64,000 bases of DNA from CAZTHM01 sp041946825 (GTDB lineage Bacteria > Acidobacteriota > Terriglobia > UBA7540), in contig JBHGBD010000014.1 of NCBI GenBank assembly GCA_041946825.1, positions 44,406 to 108,405 on the forward strand. Reading direction: 5' to 3'. The translations under genes and the position numbers were made by a program. Below are positions 46,799 to 55,264 of the stretch, piece after piece. The first letter of the stretch is position 1, and every line of letters starts with the position of its first letter. Below the pieces are notes generated by a model. That model was not told the origin of the DNA. It searched no databases and worked only from the letters and a program-made list of their open reading frames with translations.

Positions 46799-47013
46799 CG
46801 ATCCTCGTTCACGGCCAGGGGTTCGCTCCCAGCCATCTTAGAGAAGTGTCCTATAAGCGTCAAGCGCCGCCATCGCCAAGTTGCGGTTCCCGGCTTGCGC
46901 CCGTTTCCATACTTACAATGTGATGTCGCCCGTCATCAGGGCTGAGGTATACTCTCCGACTTCGCGGAGCCAAGCCCTCGGACGGCTCCAATTCTAGGTA
47001 CGAAAGACGTATC

Positions 47014-48216
47014 ATGCCTGACCGCCCCAGCCCGCTACTCTGGGTTCTCTTTCTGGCCTATTTCACGTTTGGGATGATCACGAACGTCCTCGGCGTGGTG
47101 ATTCCAGAGGTCATCAAGGAATACCAGCTGAGCCTGTTTGCTGCCGGCTTCCTGGCCTTCGCGTTTTTCGTCGCCTACGGGATTTGCTCGATCCCAGCCG
47201 GGCTGCTGATGGACCGCTGGGGCGCGCGGCCCATGGTGCTGGCGGGAGTCTTCCTGATGTCGCTCGGCTGCCTGGTGGTGGCGCAGGCGCGCAGCTACCC
47301 CTTGATGGTCGCCATGATTTTCGCTGTGGGCGTCGGCGTAACGGTCCTGCAGACCGCGGGGAACCCCCTCATCCAGCACCTGGACCGCATGGAAAATTAC
47401 CACCGCAACTTGACGCTGACGATCGGATTCTGTGGAATCGGGGCATTTCTGGGGCCATTCATTCTGGCGTTCTTTACGGGGACGGGCCGACCGTGGCAGA
47501 CGCTCTATTTGTTCTTTGCGGTCCTGTCGCTGGTGCTGCTGATTCTCCTCTGGATTTCCCGATTTCCAGAGCGTCGCGCCGCAACTGCGGCGGAAGGGAG
47601 TGTCTCGCACTGGAAGTTGCTGCTGAATCCTATCGTCCTCTTCTACAGCCTAGGAATCTTCTTCTACGTGGGAGGGGAAGTCGGATCGGCATCATGGATC
47701 GTGAAGTTTTTTGAGCGCGTGCACGGTGTGAGCGGAGATGTTTCGAGCGCTGAGGCCACGAGCCTCCTCCGCAAAGTCCTTCCCACCCTGCCAGCCCTGG
47801 TGGTGGCACTCTTCTGGGGATTGCAGGGAACCGGGCGCCTGGTGAGTGGCGCGGTCTTGAACCGCTTCGGAAGCCGGCGTATTCTGCGCCTCTATTCATT
47901 TCTTGCACTGGCCTCGCTGCTCGTCGCCACCTGGGGCTCGCGCAACATGACCGCCACCGGATTTGCCGCCTGCGGGTTCTTTACTTCCGTCCTCTTCACT
48001 TTGATTTTCAGCGGAACCATCAACAGTTTCGATGAAAACCACGGGGCGATTTCGGGTCTGCTGTGCACGGCGTGCGTGGGAGGCGCCATCATGCCGCCTC
48101 TCGTGGGACTGGTAGGCGATCACTTCGGCATGCGCGCGGCGATGATGGTGCCAGCGGCATGCTTCGCCTATGTTTTCGGATTGGCCATGCTCGGCCGCGC
48201 AAAGTTCGAACGTTAG
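47014..48216 (+). CDS. MFS transporter, FucP/sugar-type
   Basis: This encodes 400 residues with about twelve helices. LLWVLFLAYFTFGMITNVLGVVIPEVIKEYQLSLFAAGFLAFAFFVAYGICSIPAGLLMDRWGARP carries the MFS loop 'G.l.DRwG.r' after helix 2. The second conserved feature is in VLNRFGSRRILRL. The pattern (AYFTFGMI, VLQTAGNPLI) is that of FucP/GlcP-like sugar:proton symporters. It is followed 19 bases later by a ROK kinase, so the pair likely imports and phosphorylates a hexose. The substrate cannot be deduced. Confidence 0.85.
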   Translation: MPDRPSPLLWVLFLAYFTFGMITNVLGVVIPEVIKEYQLSLFAAGFLAFAFFVAYGICSIPAGLLMDRWGARPMVLAGVFLMSLGCLVVAQARSYPLMVAMIFAVGVGVTVLQTAGNPLIQHLDRMENYHRNLTLTIGFCGIGAFLGPFILAFFTGTGRPWQTLYLFFAVLSLVLLILLWISRFPERRAATAAEGSVSHWKLLLNPIVLFYSLGIFFYVGGEVGSASWIVKFFERVHGVSGDVSSAEATSLLRKVLPTLPALVVALFWGLQGTGRLVSGAVLNRFGSRRILRLYSFLALASLLVATWGSRNMTATGFAACGFFTSVLFTLIFSGTINSFDENHGAISGLLCTACVGGAIMPPLVGLVGDHFGMRAAMMVPAACFAYVFGLAMLGRAKFER

Positions 48217-48235
48217 GCAATTCGCGGAGTAAACA

Positions 48236-49213
48236 ATGCAAAAGCTGATTGTCGGGATTGATATCGGGGGAACCAAAGTCGCCGGGGGCCTGGTCAACCT
48301 GAAGGGACACCTGGTCAGGTCGATCGTCGCGCCAACTCGCGCGGCGGAGGGATTCGAAGCCAGTTTTGGGCAGGTGCTGTCTGCGATTGAGGATTTGATC
48401 GGCCACGCAGGAGGCAAGCAGAGGGTTGCGGGGATTGGCATCTGCGCGCCGGGCCCCCTCAACCCCAAAACGGGCCTGGTCATCAATCCGCCCAATCTTC
48501 CCGGCTGGCGGAATATTCAGTTAGGGCGTCGCGTTGAAAGGAAATTCGGACTGCCCGCGAAAGTTGAGAACGACGCCAATGCCGCCGGATTGGCGGAAGT
48601 GCTCTTCGGCGCCGCGGTCGGTTACCGCGACATCTTTTACGTCACCGTGAGCACAGGAATCGGGACGGGTATCATCATCAACAAGAAGATCTACCATGGC
48701 AAGAACGGTGTGGCGGGCGAAGGCGGCCACGTCTCGATCGATTACCGCAGCCCCTATCGCTGCGGGTGCGGGACGCAAGGCTGCATCGAGGCACTGGCCG
48801 CGGGGCCCGGCATGGCGCGCCGTGCGCGCGTTTATCTTGAGCAAGAACACACGGCCCCGAGCCTTCTTCGCGACCTCACGCAAGGCCACCTCAGCCGCAT
48901 TACTCCCAAGATGATCGAAGAGGCAGCACGCAAAGGCGACCTCGTTGCTAAAGCAATTCTCGACGAAACGGGTTTCTATTTGGGTGTCTGGCTGGCGGGG
49001 ATGATTACCTTATTCGACCCGGAGGCGATCGTCATCGGCGGAGGCGTGGCCAGAATCGGCAAGCCGTTGTTCGATAAGATTCGGGAGACGATTCCGCTTT
49101 ACACCATCAACCGCCGCTTCGCAAAGAAGACGCCTCTTCTACCCGCCAAGCTGCAAACCAACGTTGGTGTCTTCGGCGCCGCCAGCCTGTTCCTGCCGGG
49201 GGAAAATCTCTGA
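48236..49213 (+). CDS. ROK-family sugar kinase (glucokinase-like)
   Basis: This encodes 325 residues. GIDIGGTKVAGGLV is the phosphate-binding motif 1. Then ENDANAAGLAE (catalytic Asp), TVSTGIGTGIIIN, and the ROK zinc site with GGHVSIDYRSPYRCGCGTQGCIEALAAG (His plus CGCGxxGC cysteines). It phosphorylates glucose or a related sugar using ATP in the cytoplasm. Some ROK proteins are repressors, but there is no N-terminal helix-turn-helix here. It is cotranscribed with the MFS transporter. The final block VIGGGVARIG is also typical. Confidence 0.92.
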   Translation: MQKLIVGIDIGGTKVAGGLVNLKGHLVRSIVAPTRAAEGFEASFGQVLSAIEDLIGHAGGKQRVAGIGICAPGPLNPKTGLVINPPNLPGWRNIQLGRRVERKFGLPAKVENDANAAGLAEVLFGAAVGYRDIFYVTVSTGIGTGIIINKKIYHGKNGVAGEGGHVSIDYRSPYRCGCGTQGCIEALAAGPGMARRARVYLEQEHTAPSLLRDLTQGHLSRITPKMIEEAARKGDLVAKAILDETGFYLGVWLAGMITLFDPEAIVIGGGVARIGKPLFDKIRETIPLYTINRRFAKKTPLLPAKLQTNVGVFGAASLFLPGENL

Positions 49214-49327
49214 GGAGCCGAACCGTAACACCGGCAGAGTTATCTGGTAAGTAATTTCTGCCCAAACCGATATTAATTGGGGTATAGTCCGCATTTGAGC
49301 ATAAGGCCGGTGGAAGACCCCCTGTTA

Positions 49328-51520
49328 ATGATAGTCCGAATAGCGCACTCCCCCACTCTCAGGTTGGCCATATTTTTCCTGGTTTTGGCAGGATGGGCAG
49401 ATGCCCAATCTCCACCTACCTCTGGCACCGTGAATGCTCCTAGCGCAGGCGGTGAGATCAAGCTCGACGGGCATCTCGACGAACCTTCCTGGCAATCGGC
49501 CAGCGTGGCCGCTGAACTCATCCAGCAATCGCCGCGGCCGGGCGAGCCCTCGGCCTTCAAAACCGAATTCCGTGTCCTCATCATCGGAGACACCCTCTAC
49601 TTCGGGTTCCGATGCATCGATCCTCAGCCCGCGAAAATCGCCATTCACTCAATGGCCCGCGACGGCGACGACCCCGGCGACGATTCGGTCACCATTGTCC
49701 TCGACACTTACGGCGACAAACGGACCGGGTACTTCTTCCGGATCAACGCCGCCGGAGCCCGCTCCGACGGACTCATCTCCGACCCCGAGCACCCGTCGCT
49801 TGACTGGGACGGCATCTGGGACGCCCGAACCGCGCGGTCGGCAGATGGTTGGACGGCGGAAATCGAGATTCCCACGCGCACCCTTAATTTCACGCCTGGC
49901 TTGAAACGCTGGGGCCTGAATATCGAACGATTTGTAGCTCGCGAGCGCCTTACTCTGCGATGGGTTTCGCCCACGCTCGACTCCTTCATTTATGACTTGA
50001 GCCGGGCAGGAACGATGGAGGGCACAGAGAAGTTGAAACAAGGCCGCGGATTGGAGTTCAGCCCGTACGTCATCGGAAGGATGAAAGACTTCTTCGGTCA
50101 ATCACCTCGCGCATGGCAGGGGACGGGAGGATTTGACTTCACCTGGCATATGACGCCCGAATTGGCCGCCGTATTTACGGCCAACACGGATTTTGCCGAA
50201 ACCGAGGTGGACGCGCGCCAGATCAATCTCACCCGTTTTCCTCTCTTTTTCCCCGAAAAACGGCAGTTCTTCCTCGAGGGGTCAAATCAATTTGACTTCG
50301 GACTTGGTCTAGGGGAGGACTTCATTCCATTCTTCAGTCGTCGCATCGGCCTTCTGGAAGGCCAGCAAGTTCCGCTCAATGGTGGAATCAAGCTCAATGG
50401 GCGCGCGGGAAACTGGAACGTCGGCGTATTGGACGTACAGACCCGCGAATCGAGCTTGGCTCCGGGGGTCAACCTCTTTGCCGGAAGAATCTCGTACGAT
50501 CTAACGAAGAAATTCCGAGTCGGCACGATTGTGACCAATGGTGATCCGACGGGCCAGGGACAGAACACCCTCGCCGGTTTCGATGCGGTGTGGAGGACCT
50601 CAACGTTTCGCGGCAACAAGAACTTCCTCGTGGGCGGGTGGACCGCTTTCAGCGCCGGTGACATTCCCAAAGGACGCCGAACTGGATGGGGATTCAAAGT
50701 CGATTACCCCAATGATCTCTGGGACTGCTATGTCATTACGCGCGAGTTCGGGGACGCGCTCGATCCCGCGCTGGGTTTCCTACCGCGTCCAGGGACGCGT
50801 CAATACCAGGGAGGCTGCTCCTATAAGCCGCGGCCCGCCAAGGATGGGCCGTTCGGATGGGTCCGGCAGGAAGCGTTCCAAAATTACTACACGCGTGTTG
50901 ATAACATCCGCGGTGAAAATGAATCGTGGCAGTACCTCTTCACCCCGATTAACGCCCAGCTTGAGTCCGGAGAGCGACTCGAAGTTGACATCATCGCGCA
51001 ATATGAACTCCTGCCGGCGCCCTTCGAGATTGCGCGGGGCCTGTCGATCACCCCGGGGCCCTACCGCTTCACTCTCTGGCGGGTGGAAGGAGAAACGAGC
51101 CACCACCGCTCGTGGGGAGCGGGCTCCGCGACTTGGTTCGGGACGTTCTATAGTGGGCGGCTGACGCAGTGGAACAACTACGTGAGTTGGACCTCGCCAC
51201 GCGGACACCTTCGCGCCAGCCTGGAAACCGAGAGCGTCTTCGGCCACCTGCGGGAAGGAAACCTTGTTCAACGCCTGTGGCAATCAAGAGTAAGCTGGGC
51301 CTGGAATCCCAACCTCATCCTCACGAGCTTCATCCAATACGACACGGACTCCCAGACTGTGGGCGCCAACACGCGGCTGCGGTGGACCATTAAGCCGGGC
51401 AGGGACCTCTTCGTCGTCTGGAACCGCGGCTGGCGACATATCCTGCTGAGCCCCGACCTCCAATTGCTCCCGGACAACGAATTCCTTGCCGTCAAACTGC
51501 GTTGGACCTTCCGGGAATAG
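49328..51520 (+). CDS. DUF5916 secreted/outer-membrane protein with N-terminal carbohydrate-binding-like domain
   Basis: This encodes 730 residues from the ATG at 49328. An earlier TTG (49277) is not needed. A signal (RLAIFFLVLAGWADAQ) precedes a CBM9-like beta domain (residues ~30-230: EIKLDGHLDEPSWQSASVA, LYFGFRCIDPQP, DDSVTIVLDTYGDKRTGYFFRINAAG). The rest is an amphipathic, beta-strand-rich barrel of the DUF5916 family, ending in DNEFLAVKLRWTFRE. RFPLFFPEKRQFFLEGSNQFDFG is a family landmark. Function is unknown; the CBM9-like part suggests glycan contact. It stands alone between the ROK kinase and the Rrf2 regulator. Confidence 0.82.
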   Translation: MIVRIAHSPTLRLAIFFLVLAGWADAQSPPTSGTVNAPSAGGEIKLDGHLDEPSWQSASVAAELIQQSPRPGEPSAFKTEFRVLIIGDTLYFGFRCIDPQPAKIAIHSMARDGDDPGDDSVTIVLDTYGDKRTGYFFRINAAGARSDGLISDPEHPSLDWDGIWDARTARSADGWTAEIEIPTRTLNFTPGLKRWGLNIERFVARERLTLRWVSPTLDSFIYDLSRAGTMEGTEKLKQGRGLEFSPYVIGRMKDFFGQSPRAWQGTGGFDFTWHMTPELAAVFTANTDFAETEVDARQINLTRFPLFFPEKRQFFLEGSNQFDFGLGLGEDFIPFFSRRIGLLEGQQVPLNGGIKLNGRAGNWNVGVLDVQTRESSLAPGVNLFAGRISYDLTKKFRVGTIVTNGDPTGQGQNTLAGFDAVWRTSTFRGNKNFLVGGWTAFSAGDIPKGRRTGWGFKVDYPNDLWDCYVITREFGDALDPALGFLPRPGTRQYQGGCSYKPRPAKDGPFGWVRQEAFQNYYTRVDNIRGENESWQYLFTPINAQLESGERLEVDIIAQYELLPAPFEIARGLSITPGPYRFTLWRVEGETSHHRSWGAGSATWFGTFYSGRLTQWNNYVSWTSPRGHLRASLETESVFGHLREGNLVQRLWQSRVSWAWNPNLILTSFIQYDTDSQTVGANTRLRWTIKPGRDLFVVWNRGWRHILLSPDLQLLPDNEFLAVKLRWTFRE

Positions 51521-51568
51521 TTGCTTGATCGTCCGCAGTGCAACGCTCAATTAGTCAGCAAAGTCGGC

Positions 51569-51614
51569 TTGACAGGACGTCGTTTCCAGAGTTAGTCTAT
51601 CAAATCGATAGACT
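51569..51614 (+). promoter_or_regulatory. Promoter and palindromic operator of the Rrf2/ABC gene group
   Basis: TTGACA (51569-51574) is a perfect -35; a -10 would fall at about 51592-51598. Overlapping and following it is AGTCTATC-AAATC-GATAGACT (51594-51614), an 8-bp-arm perfect palindrome ending 10 bases before the ATG at 51625. It is a likely autoregulatory operator. Confidence 0.65.
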
Positions 51615-51624
51615 TAATACGCGC

Positions 51625-52035
51625 ATGAGAATCTCAAAAAAGGGTCTCTACGCTCTGGAAGCGATGATTGCCCTGGGAAAACACTACCCGAAGCAGACCA
51701 TCCGGATTCGCAATATCGCATCCTCCGAGCGAATACCTGAGAAATTCCTGGAGCTGATTCTCTTTGAGCTCAAGAGAGCCGGCTTTGTCGACAGTGAGCG
51801 GGGCGCCAAGGGTGGCTACCGGTTGAAACGCTCTCCCCGCCGGATCTATCTGGGTGAAATCATCAGGACAATTGATGGCCCCCTCGCCCCCTTTGGAGAC
51901 GCGAAATCGCTCCGTCGTCTGGTAGCAAGGGACAAAAAGCATCGCGCTCTTTTTCAGCTTTTTCTGGATGTCCGGAACGCTGCTTCTCGAATCGTGGACC
52001 ATACGACCCTCGCGGACGTCTGTGGTCGCAACTGA
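51625..52035 (+). CDS. Rrf2-family regulator, CymR-like (no Fe-S cysteine cluster)
   Basis: This encodes 136 residues from the ATG at 51625, giving the family N-terminus MRISKKGLYALEAMIALGKHYP. The winged helix is residues ~1-75 (IRNIASSERIPEKFLELILFELKRAGFVDSERGAKGGYRL). Unlike IscR/NsrR, it has no three-cysteine cluster (a single Cys near the end), matching cysteine-metabolism regulators of the CymR/RisR type. It precedes a sulfonate-type ABC transporter by 72 bases and has a palindrome over its start, so it probably represses both when sulfur is plentiful. Confidence 0.82.
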   Translation: MRISKKGLYALEAMIALGKHYPKQTIRIRNIASSERIPEKFLELILFELKRAGFVDSERGAKGGYRLKRSPRRIYLGEIIRTIDGPLAPFGDAKSLRRLVARDKKHRALFQLFLDVRNAASRIVDHTTLADVCGRN

Positions 52036-52107
52036 CTGTGGCGCTGGCTCCGCCGCTTTTCAGGCAAGACGGAACTCCGTCTTTCGGGTGTTCTCGCCGA
52101 GGAATCG

Positions 52108-53139
52108 ATGTTTAGTTTGAAGCTCCCCCGCTTTACCCTGCCCGCCACGCTTATAACCGTGTATTTGGTGGCGAGTTTCCCGTTGTATGCCCAGACAGTG
52201 ATTCGTGCCGGGCATTTCCCTAACATCACGCATTCCCAGGGCGTGATCGGCCAGGCCAACGGCTGGTTCGAGAAGGCGCTTGCTCCTCAGGCTCGAGTGG
52301 ATTGGAAAATCTTCAACGCCGGGCCTTCGGCGATTGAGGCACTGTTCGCGGGCGCGATTGATTTGACCTACATCGGTCCTAATCCTGCCATCAACGGGTA
52401 CGTACGCTCGCATGGAGAAGCTCTGCGGATCATCGCGGGTGCAACGAGCGGCGGGGCGGCGCTCGTGGTGCGCGCCGATTCTGGGATTCAAAAGCCCGAA
52501 GACTTCCGCGGAAAGAAGATCGCCTCGCCGCAGCTCGGCAACACCCAGGACGTGGCGTTGCGCGGCTGGCTGAACGCACACGGGCTCAGGTTGCGCGAGA
52601 AGGGCGGCGACGTGCAGGTAATCCCCATCGCCAATCCCGACCAGCTCACGCTTTTCATAAAGAAGGAAATCGATGGCGCCTGGGCGCCGGAACCCTGGGC
52701 CTCGCGACTGATCCATGAAGCGAACGGCCGGCTGCTGCTTGACGAGCGCGATCTGTGGCCCAATGGCCGGTTCGTGACGACTCACCTGATTGTGAGCACG
52801 AAGTTCCTCAAAGAGCATCGCGCCCTCGTCAAGAAATGGGTCGAGGCCCATGTGGAGTTGACTGAATGGATCAATAAGAATCTCCCCGAGGCGAAGCGGG
52901 TTCTAAATGGCGAGATCAAGAAAGAGACGGGAAAGGCTCTGCCTCAGCGCGTGCTCGACGATTCGCTCTCGCGCCTGCTGGTCACGTACGATCCCGTGCG
53001 ATCCTCGCTGTTCACTTCAGCGCGCTGGGCGTTTGAGGCGGGATTCCTGGGTCGCCAGCGACCCGACCTCTCGGGCATCTACGATCTTTCGGTATTGAAT
53101 GAAGTGCTGAAGGAGAAAGGCACAACGCCAATCCCGTGA
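52108..53139 (+). CDS. ABC transporter substrate-binding protein, aliphatic sulfonate/taurine/nitrate type
   Basis: This encodes 343 residues. The signal peptide is TLITVYLVASFPLYAQ. The mature protein begins VIRAGHFPNITHSQGVIGQANGWF, then FNAGPSAIEALFAGAIDLTYIGPNPAINGYVRS, the SsuA/TauA/NMT1 fold. Ligand-site residues and the AWAPEPWASRLIHE block are typical. It delivers an organosulfur or related anion to the permease in the periplasm. The neighbouring CymR-like regulator favours a sulfonate. No lipobox is present, so it is soluble. It overlaps the ATPase reading frame by a GTGA at its stop. Confidence 0.85.
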   Translation: MFSLKLPRFTLPATLITVYLVASFPLYAQTVIRAGHFPNITHSQGVIGQANGWFEKALAPQARVDWKIFNAGPSAIEALFAGAIDLTYIGPNPAINGYVRSHGEALRIIAGATSGGAALVVRADSGIQKPEDFRGKKIASPQLGNTQDVALRGWLNAHGLRLREKGGDVQVIPIANPDQLTLFIKKEIDGAWAPEPWASRLIHEANGRLLLDERDLWPNGRFVTTHLIVSTKFLKEHRALVKKWVEAHVELTEWINKNLPEAKRVLNGEIKKETGKALPQRVLDDSLSRLLVTYDPVRSSLFTSARWAFEAGFLGRQRPDLSGIYDLSVLNEVLKEKGTTPIP

Positions 53140-53171
53140 CAGGGGGCCGCGCGTTCGCGAAAGGGCATTCC

Positions 53172-53996
53172 ATGTCTGAGGCTCCTCAAAACGCATGCAT
53201 ACCCAAAGCCAAACTTCATCTTAAAGGTGTGTCGAAGTCATTTCGCTCGCCGCGCGGCACGCTGTCGGCTCTCGAAGGGATCGATCTCGAGGTGGGGGAG
53301 CGGGAATTCCTCTGCATTCTTGGCCCGTCGGGATGCGGGAAGTCAACGCTGCTGAACCTCATGGCCGGGCTCGACCAGCCCACCGCGGGAGAGATCTGGA
53401 TGGATGGCCGCCGGGTTGAAGGCCCGGGGACCGACCGAATTGTCATCTTCCAGGAGTTGGGGCTGTTCCCGTGGCTGACCGTGCAGGAGAACGTTGAATT
53501 CGGGTTGCGGATGCGCGGGGTTGCGAAGCAGGAGCGGCGGGAGCGAAGCCAGCATTTCTTGCGGCTTGTCCATCTCTCGCGCTTCGAGGCGAATTATGTG
53601 CACCAGCTTTCCGGGGGTATGAAGCAACGCGTGGCGCTGGCAAGGTCACTCGTTACAGAACCGGATGTGCTCCTGATGGATGAGCCTTTTGCCGCGCTCG
53701 ACGCGCAGACACGTGACCTGTTGCATGAGGAGTTGGAGCGCATCTGGTCACAGACCGGCAAGACCATCGTCTTTGTCACCCACAACGTGCGCGAGGCGGT
53801 TCGGCTGGGAAACCGCGTTATGTTGATGACCTTCCGACCCGGGCAGATAAAAAGCCAGTTCAACATCAACCTTCCGCGGCCCCGCCACCTCGAAGACCCT
53901 GCGCTGGCTCTGACGGCGCGTGAAGTCCTGGCCCAACTGAAAGAAGAAATCGAAAAAGCCGTCGAGGAAGAATTTCGCCATGAAGAGGATCATTAG
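53172..53996 (+). CDS. ABC transporter ATP-binding protein (SsuB/TauB type)
   Basis: This encodes 274 residues from the ATG at 53172, eight bases after GAAAGGG. An in-frame GTG at 53136 overlapping the previous stop would add 12 residues. The Walker A motif is LGPSGCGKSTLLN, the Q loop is IFQELGLFPWLTV, the ABC signature is QLSGGMKQRVALA, Walker B is DVLLMDEPFAALDA and the switch His is in IVFVTHN. It energises import with the preceding substrate-binding protein and the following permease. It ends 16 bases into the permease gene. Confidence 0.92.
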   Translation: MSEAPQNACIPKAKLHLKGVSKSFRSPRGTLSALEGIDLEVGEREFLCILGPSGCGKSTLLNLMAGLDQPTAGEIWMDGRRVEGPGTDRIVIFQELGLFPWLTVQENVEFGLRMRGVAKQERRERSQHFLRLVHLSRFEANYVHQLSGGMKQRVALARSLVTEPDVLLMDEPFAALDAQTRDLLHEELERIWSQTGKTIVFVTHNVREAVRLGNRVMLMTFRPGQIKSQFNINLPRPRHLEDPALALTAREVLAQLKEEIEKAVEEEFRHEEDH

Positions 53997-54741
53997 ACAG
54001 CTTGCGTTCTATCTCTGGGTGATCGCCATCTGGCAAGTGACGTGCGATCTGAAGATCTGGCCGCCCTACCTGTTTCCATCACCCGGGAGCGTCCTCGAAG
54101 CCCTCCAGACGGGCTTTGACGACCGCAGCATCATAATCGGTATCGGCATCAGCATGAAGCGCATTGCCCTTGGCTATGGCCTGTCGGTAGTGCTCGGAAT
54201 AGGACTGGGATTCTTGATCGCTGCCAATGAGTTCCTGGAGGCGACCTTGGGCGGGCTGGTCCTGAGTCTGCAGAGTCTACCCAGTCTCTGCTGGCTGCCT
54301 CTTGCCGTCCTGTGGTTCGGGCTGAGCGAAAAAGCGATCGTATTTGTCGTGGTGATGGGGTCGTTCCTGGCTGTCACCATCAACACGCAGGCTGGCGTGC
54401 GGCACGTTCCGAAGATCTACCTGATGGCGGGGCGGAACCTGGGGGCGGAGGGAACGCGCCTGTTCGCGCATGTCCTCCTGCCGGCGAGCCTCCCTCACTT
54501 GGTTTCGGGTTTGAAGCAAGGCTGGGCGTTCGCCTGGCGGTCACTGATTTCCGGCGAAATGATTTTCGTGAGTCTGGGTCTCGGCCACCTGCTGATGATG
54601 GGACGCGATCTGAACGATATGAGTCAGGTTCTGGCGATCATGGCGGTAATCATGGCCATTGGCCAGATTGTTGACCGCCTGGTCTTTGAGAGGCTGGAAA
54701 GCCGGATTCGCGTCAAGTGGGGACTGGCGGCCGCGGCTTAA
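53980..54741 (+). CDS. ABC transporter permease (SsuC/TauC type)
   Basis: This encodes 253 residues with about six helices (LAFYLWVIAIWQVTC, GYGLSVVLGIGLGFLIAA, LPLAVLWFGLSEKAIVFVVVMGSFLAVTINTQAG). VRHVPKIYLMAGRNLGAEGTRLFAHVLLPASLPHLVSGLKQGWAFAWRSLISGEM contains the EAA loop that contacts the ATPase. It forms the membrane channel of the sulfonate-type importer. It overlaps the ATPase gene by 17 bases and is the last gene of the transporter. Confidence 0.92.
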   Translation: MKRIIRQLAFYLWVIAIWQVTCDLKIWPPYLFPSPGSVLEALQTGFDDRSIIIGIGISMKRIALGYGLSVVLGIGLGFLIAANEFLEATLGGLVLSLQSLPSLCWLPLAVLWFGLSEKAIVFVVVMGSFLAVTINTQAGVRHVPKIYLMAGRNLGAEGTRLFAHVLLPASLPHLVSGLKQGWAFAWRSLISGEMIFVSLGLGHLLMMGRDLNDMSQVLAIMAVIMAIGQIVDRLVFERLESRIRVKWGLAAAA

Positions 54742-54862
54742 GCGTGAATGTGGCGCTCATCTTATGAGGCAAGCTTCGTCTTCACCCGACCTCGAGCAGC
54801 CCACCCTACCCAAGCAAGGTCGTGCGCTGTAGAATAGATCTTTTGATCCAGGGACAAGGTGA

Positions 54863-55264
54863 ATGTCACAGGAACCTCAAGCTACGGGGATCCTTTTGTT
54901 CGCCCACGGTAGCAGTGTGGAAGAGGCGAACGAGGGAGTGCGTGAACTGGCGAGGCAGGTTCAGGCCCTGGGGCCGTTTCGATACGTCCGCGCAACATTT
55001 CTGGACTTGGCTCACCCCGATTTGGCAGAGGCTGTCGCGGAGGCAGTCCAAGCGGGATTTCGCCACCTGATCATTGTCCCCCATTTCCTGACGATGGGAA
55101 TCCATTTGCGCCGTGACCTGCCGAGTCTCATCACGCCGCTCAAACAGAAATATCCTGCGATCTCACTCGAGGTGACCCAGTCGTTGGAGGGACACCCCCT
55201 GATGGCTTCCATCATTCTCGAGCGCGTGCGGGAAGTCATAGGAGCAGCCAAAGCCACCCGGTGA
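54863..55264 (+). CDS. cbiX: Sirohydrochlorin chelatase (CbiX small type)
   Basis: This encodes 133 residues, the size of a single-domain CbiX/SirB half. GILLFAHGSSVEEANEGVRELA holds the first catalytic His (H15) and IIVPHFLTMGIHLRRDLP the second. It inserts Co or Fe into sirohydrochlorin for cobalamin or siroheme. Beside a sulfonate-type importer, siroheme for sulfite reductase is an attractive purpose, but no reductase is in view. It follows the permease by 121 bases and overlaps the next gene by a GTGA. Confidence 0.88.
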   Translation: MSQEPQATGILLFAHGSSVEEANEGVRELARQVQALGPFRYVRATFLDLAHPDLAEAVAEAVQAGFRHLIIVPHFLTMGIHLRRDLPSLITPLKQKYPAISLEVTQSLEGHPLMASIILERVREVIGAAKATR

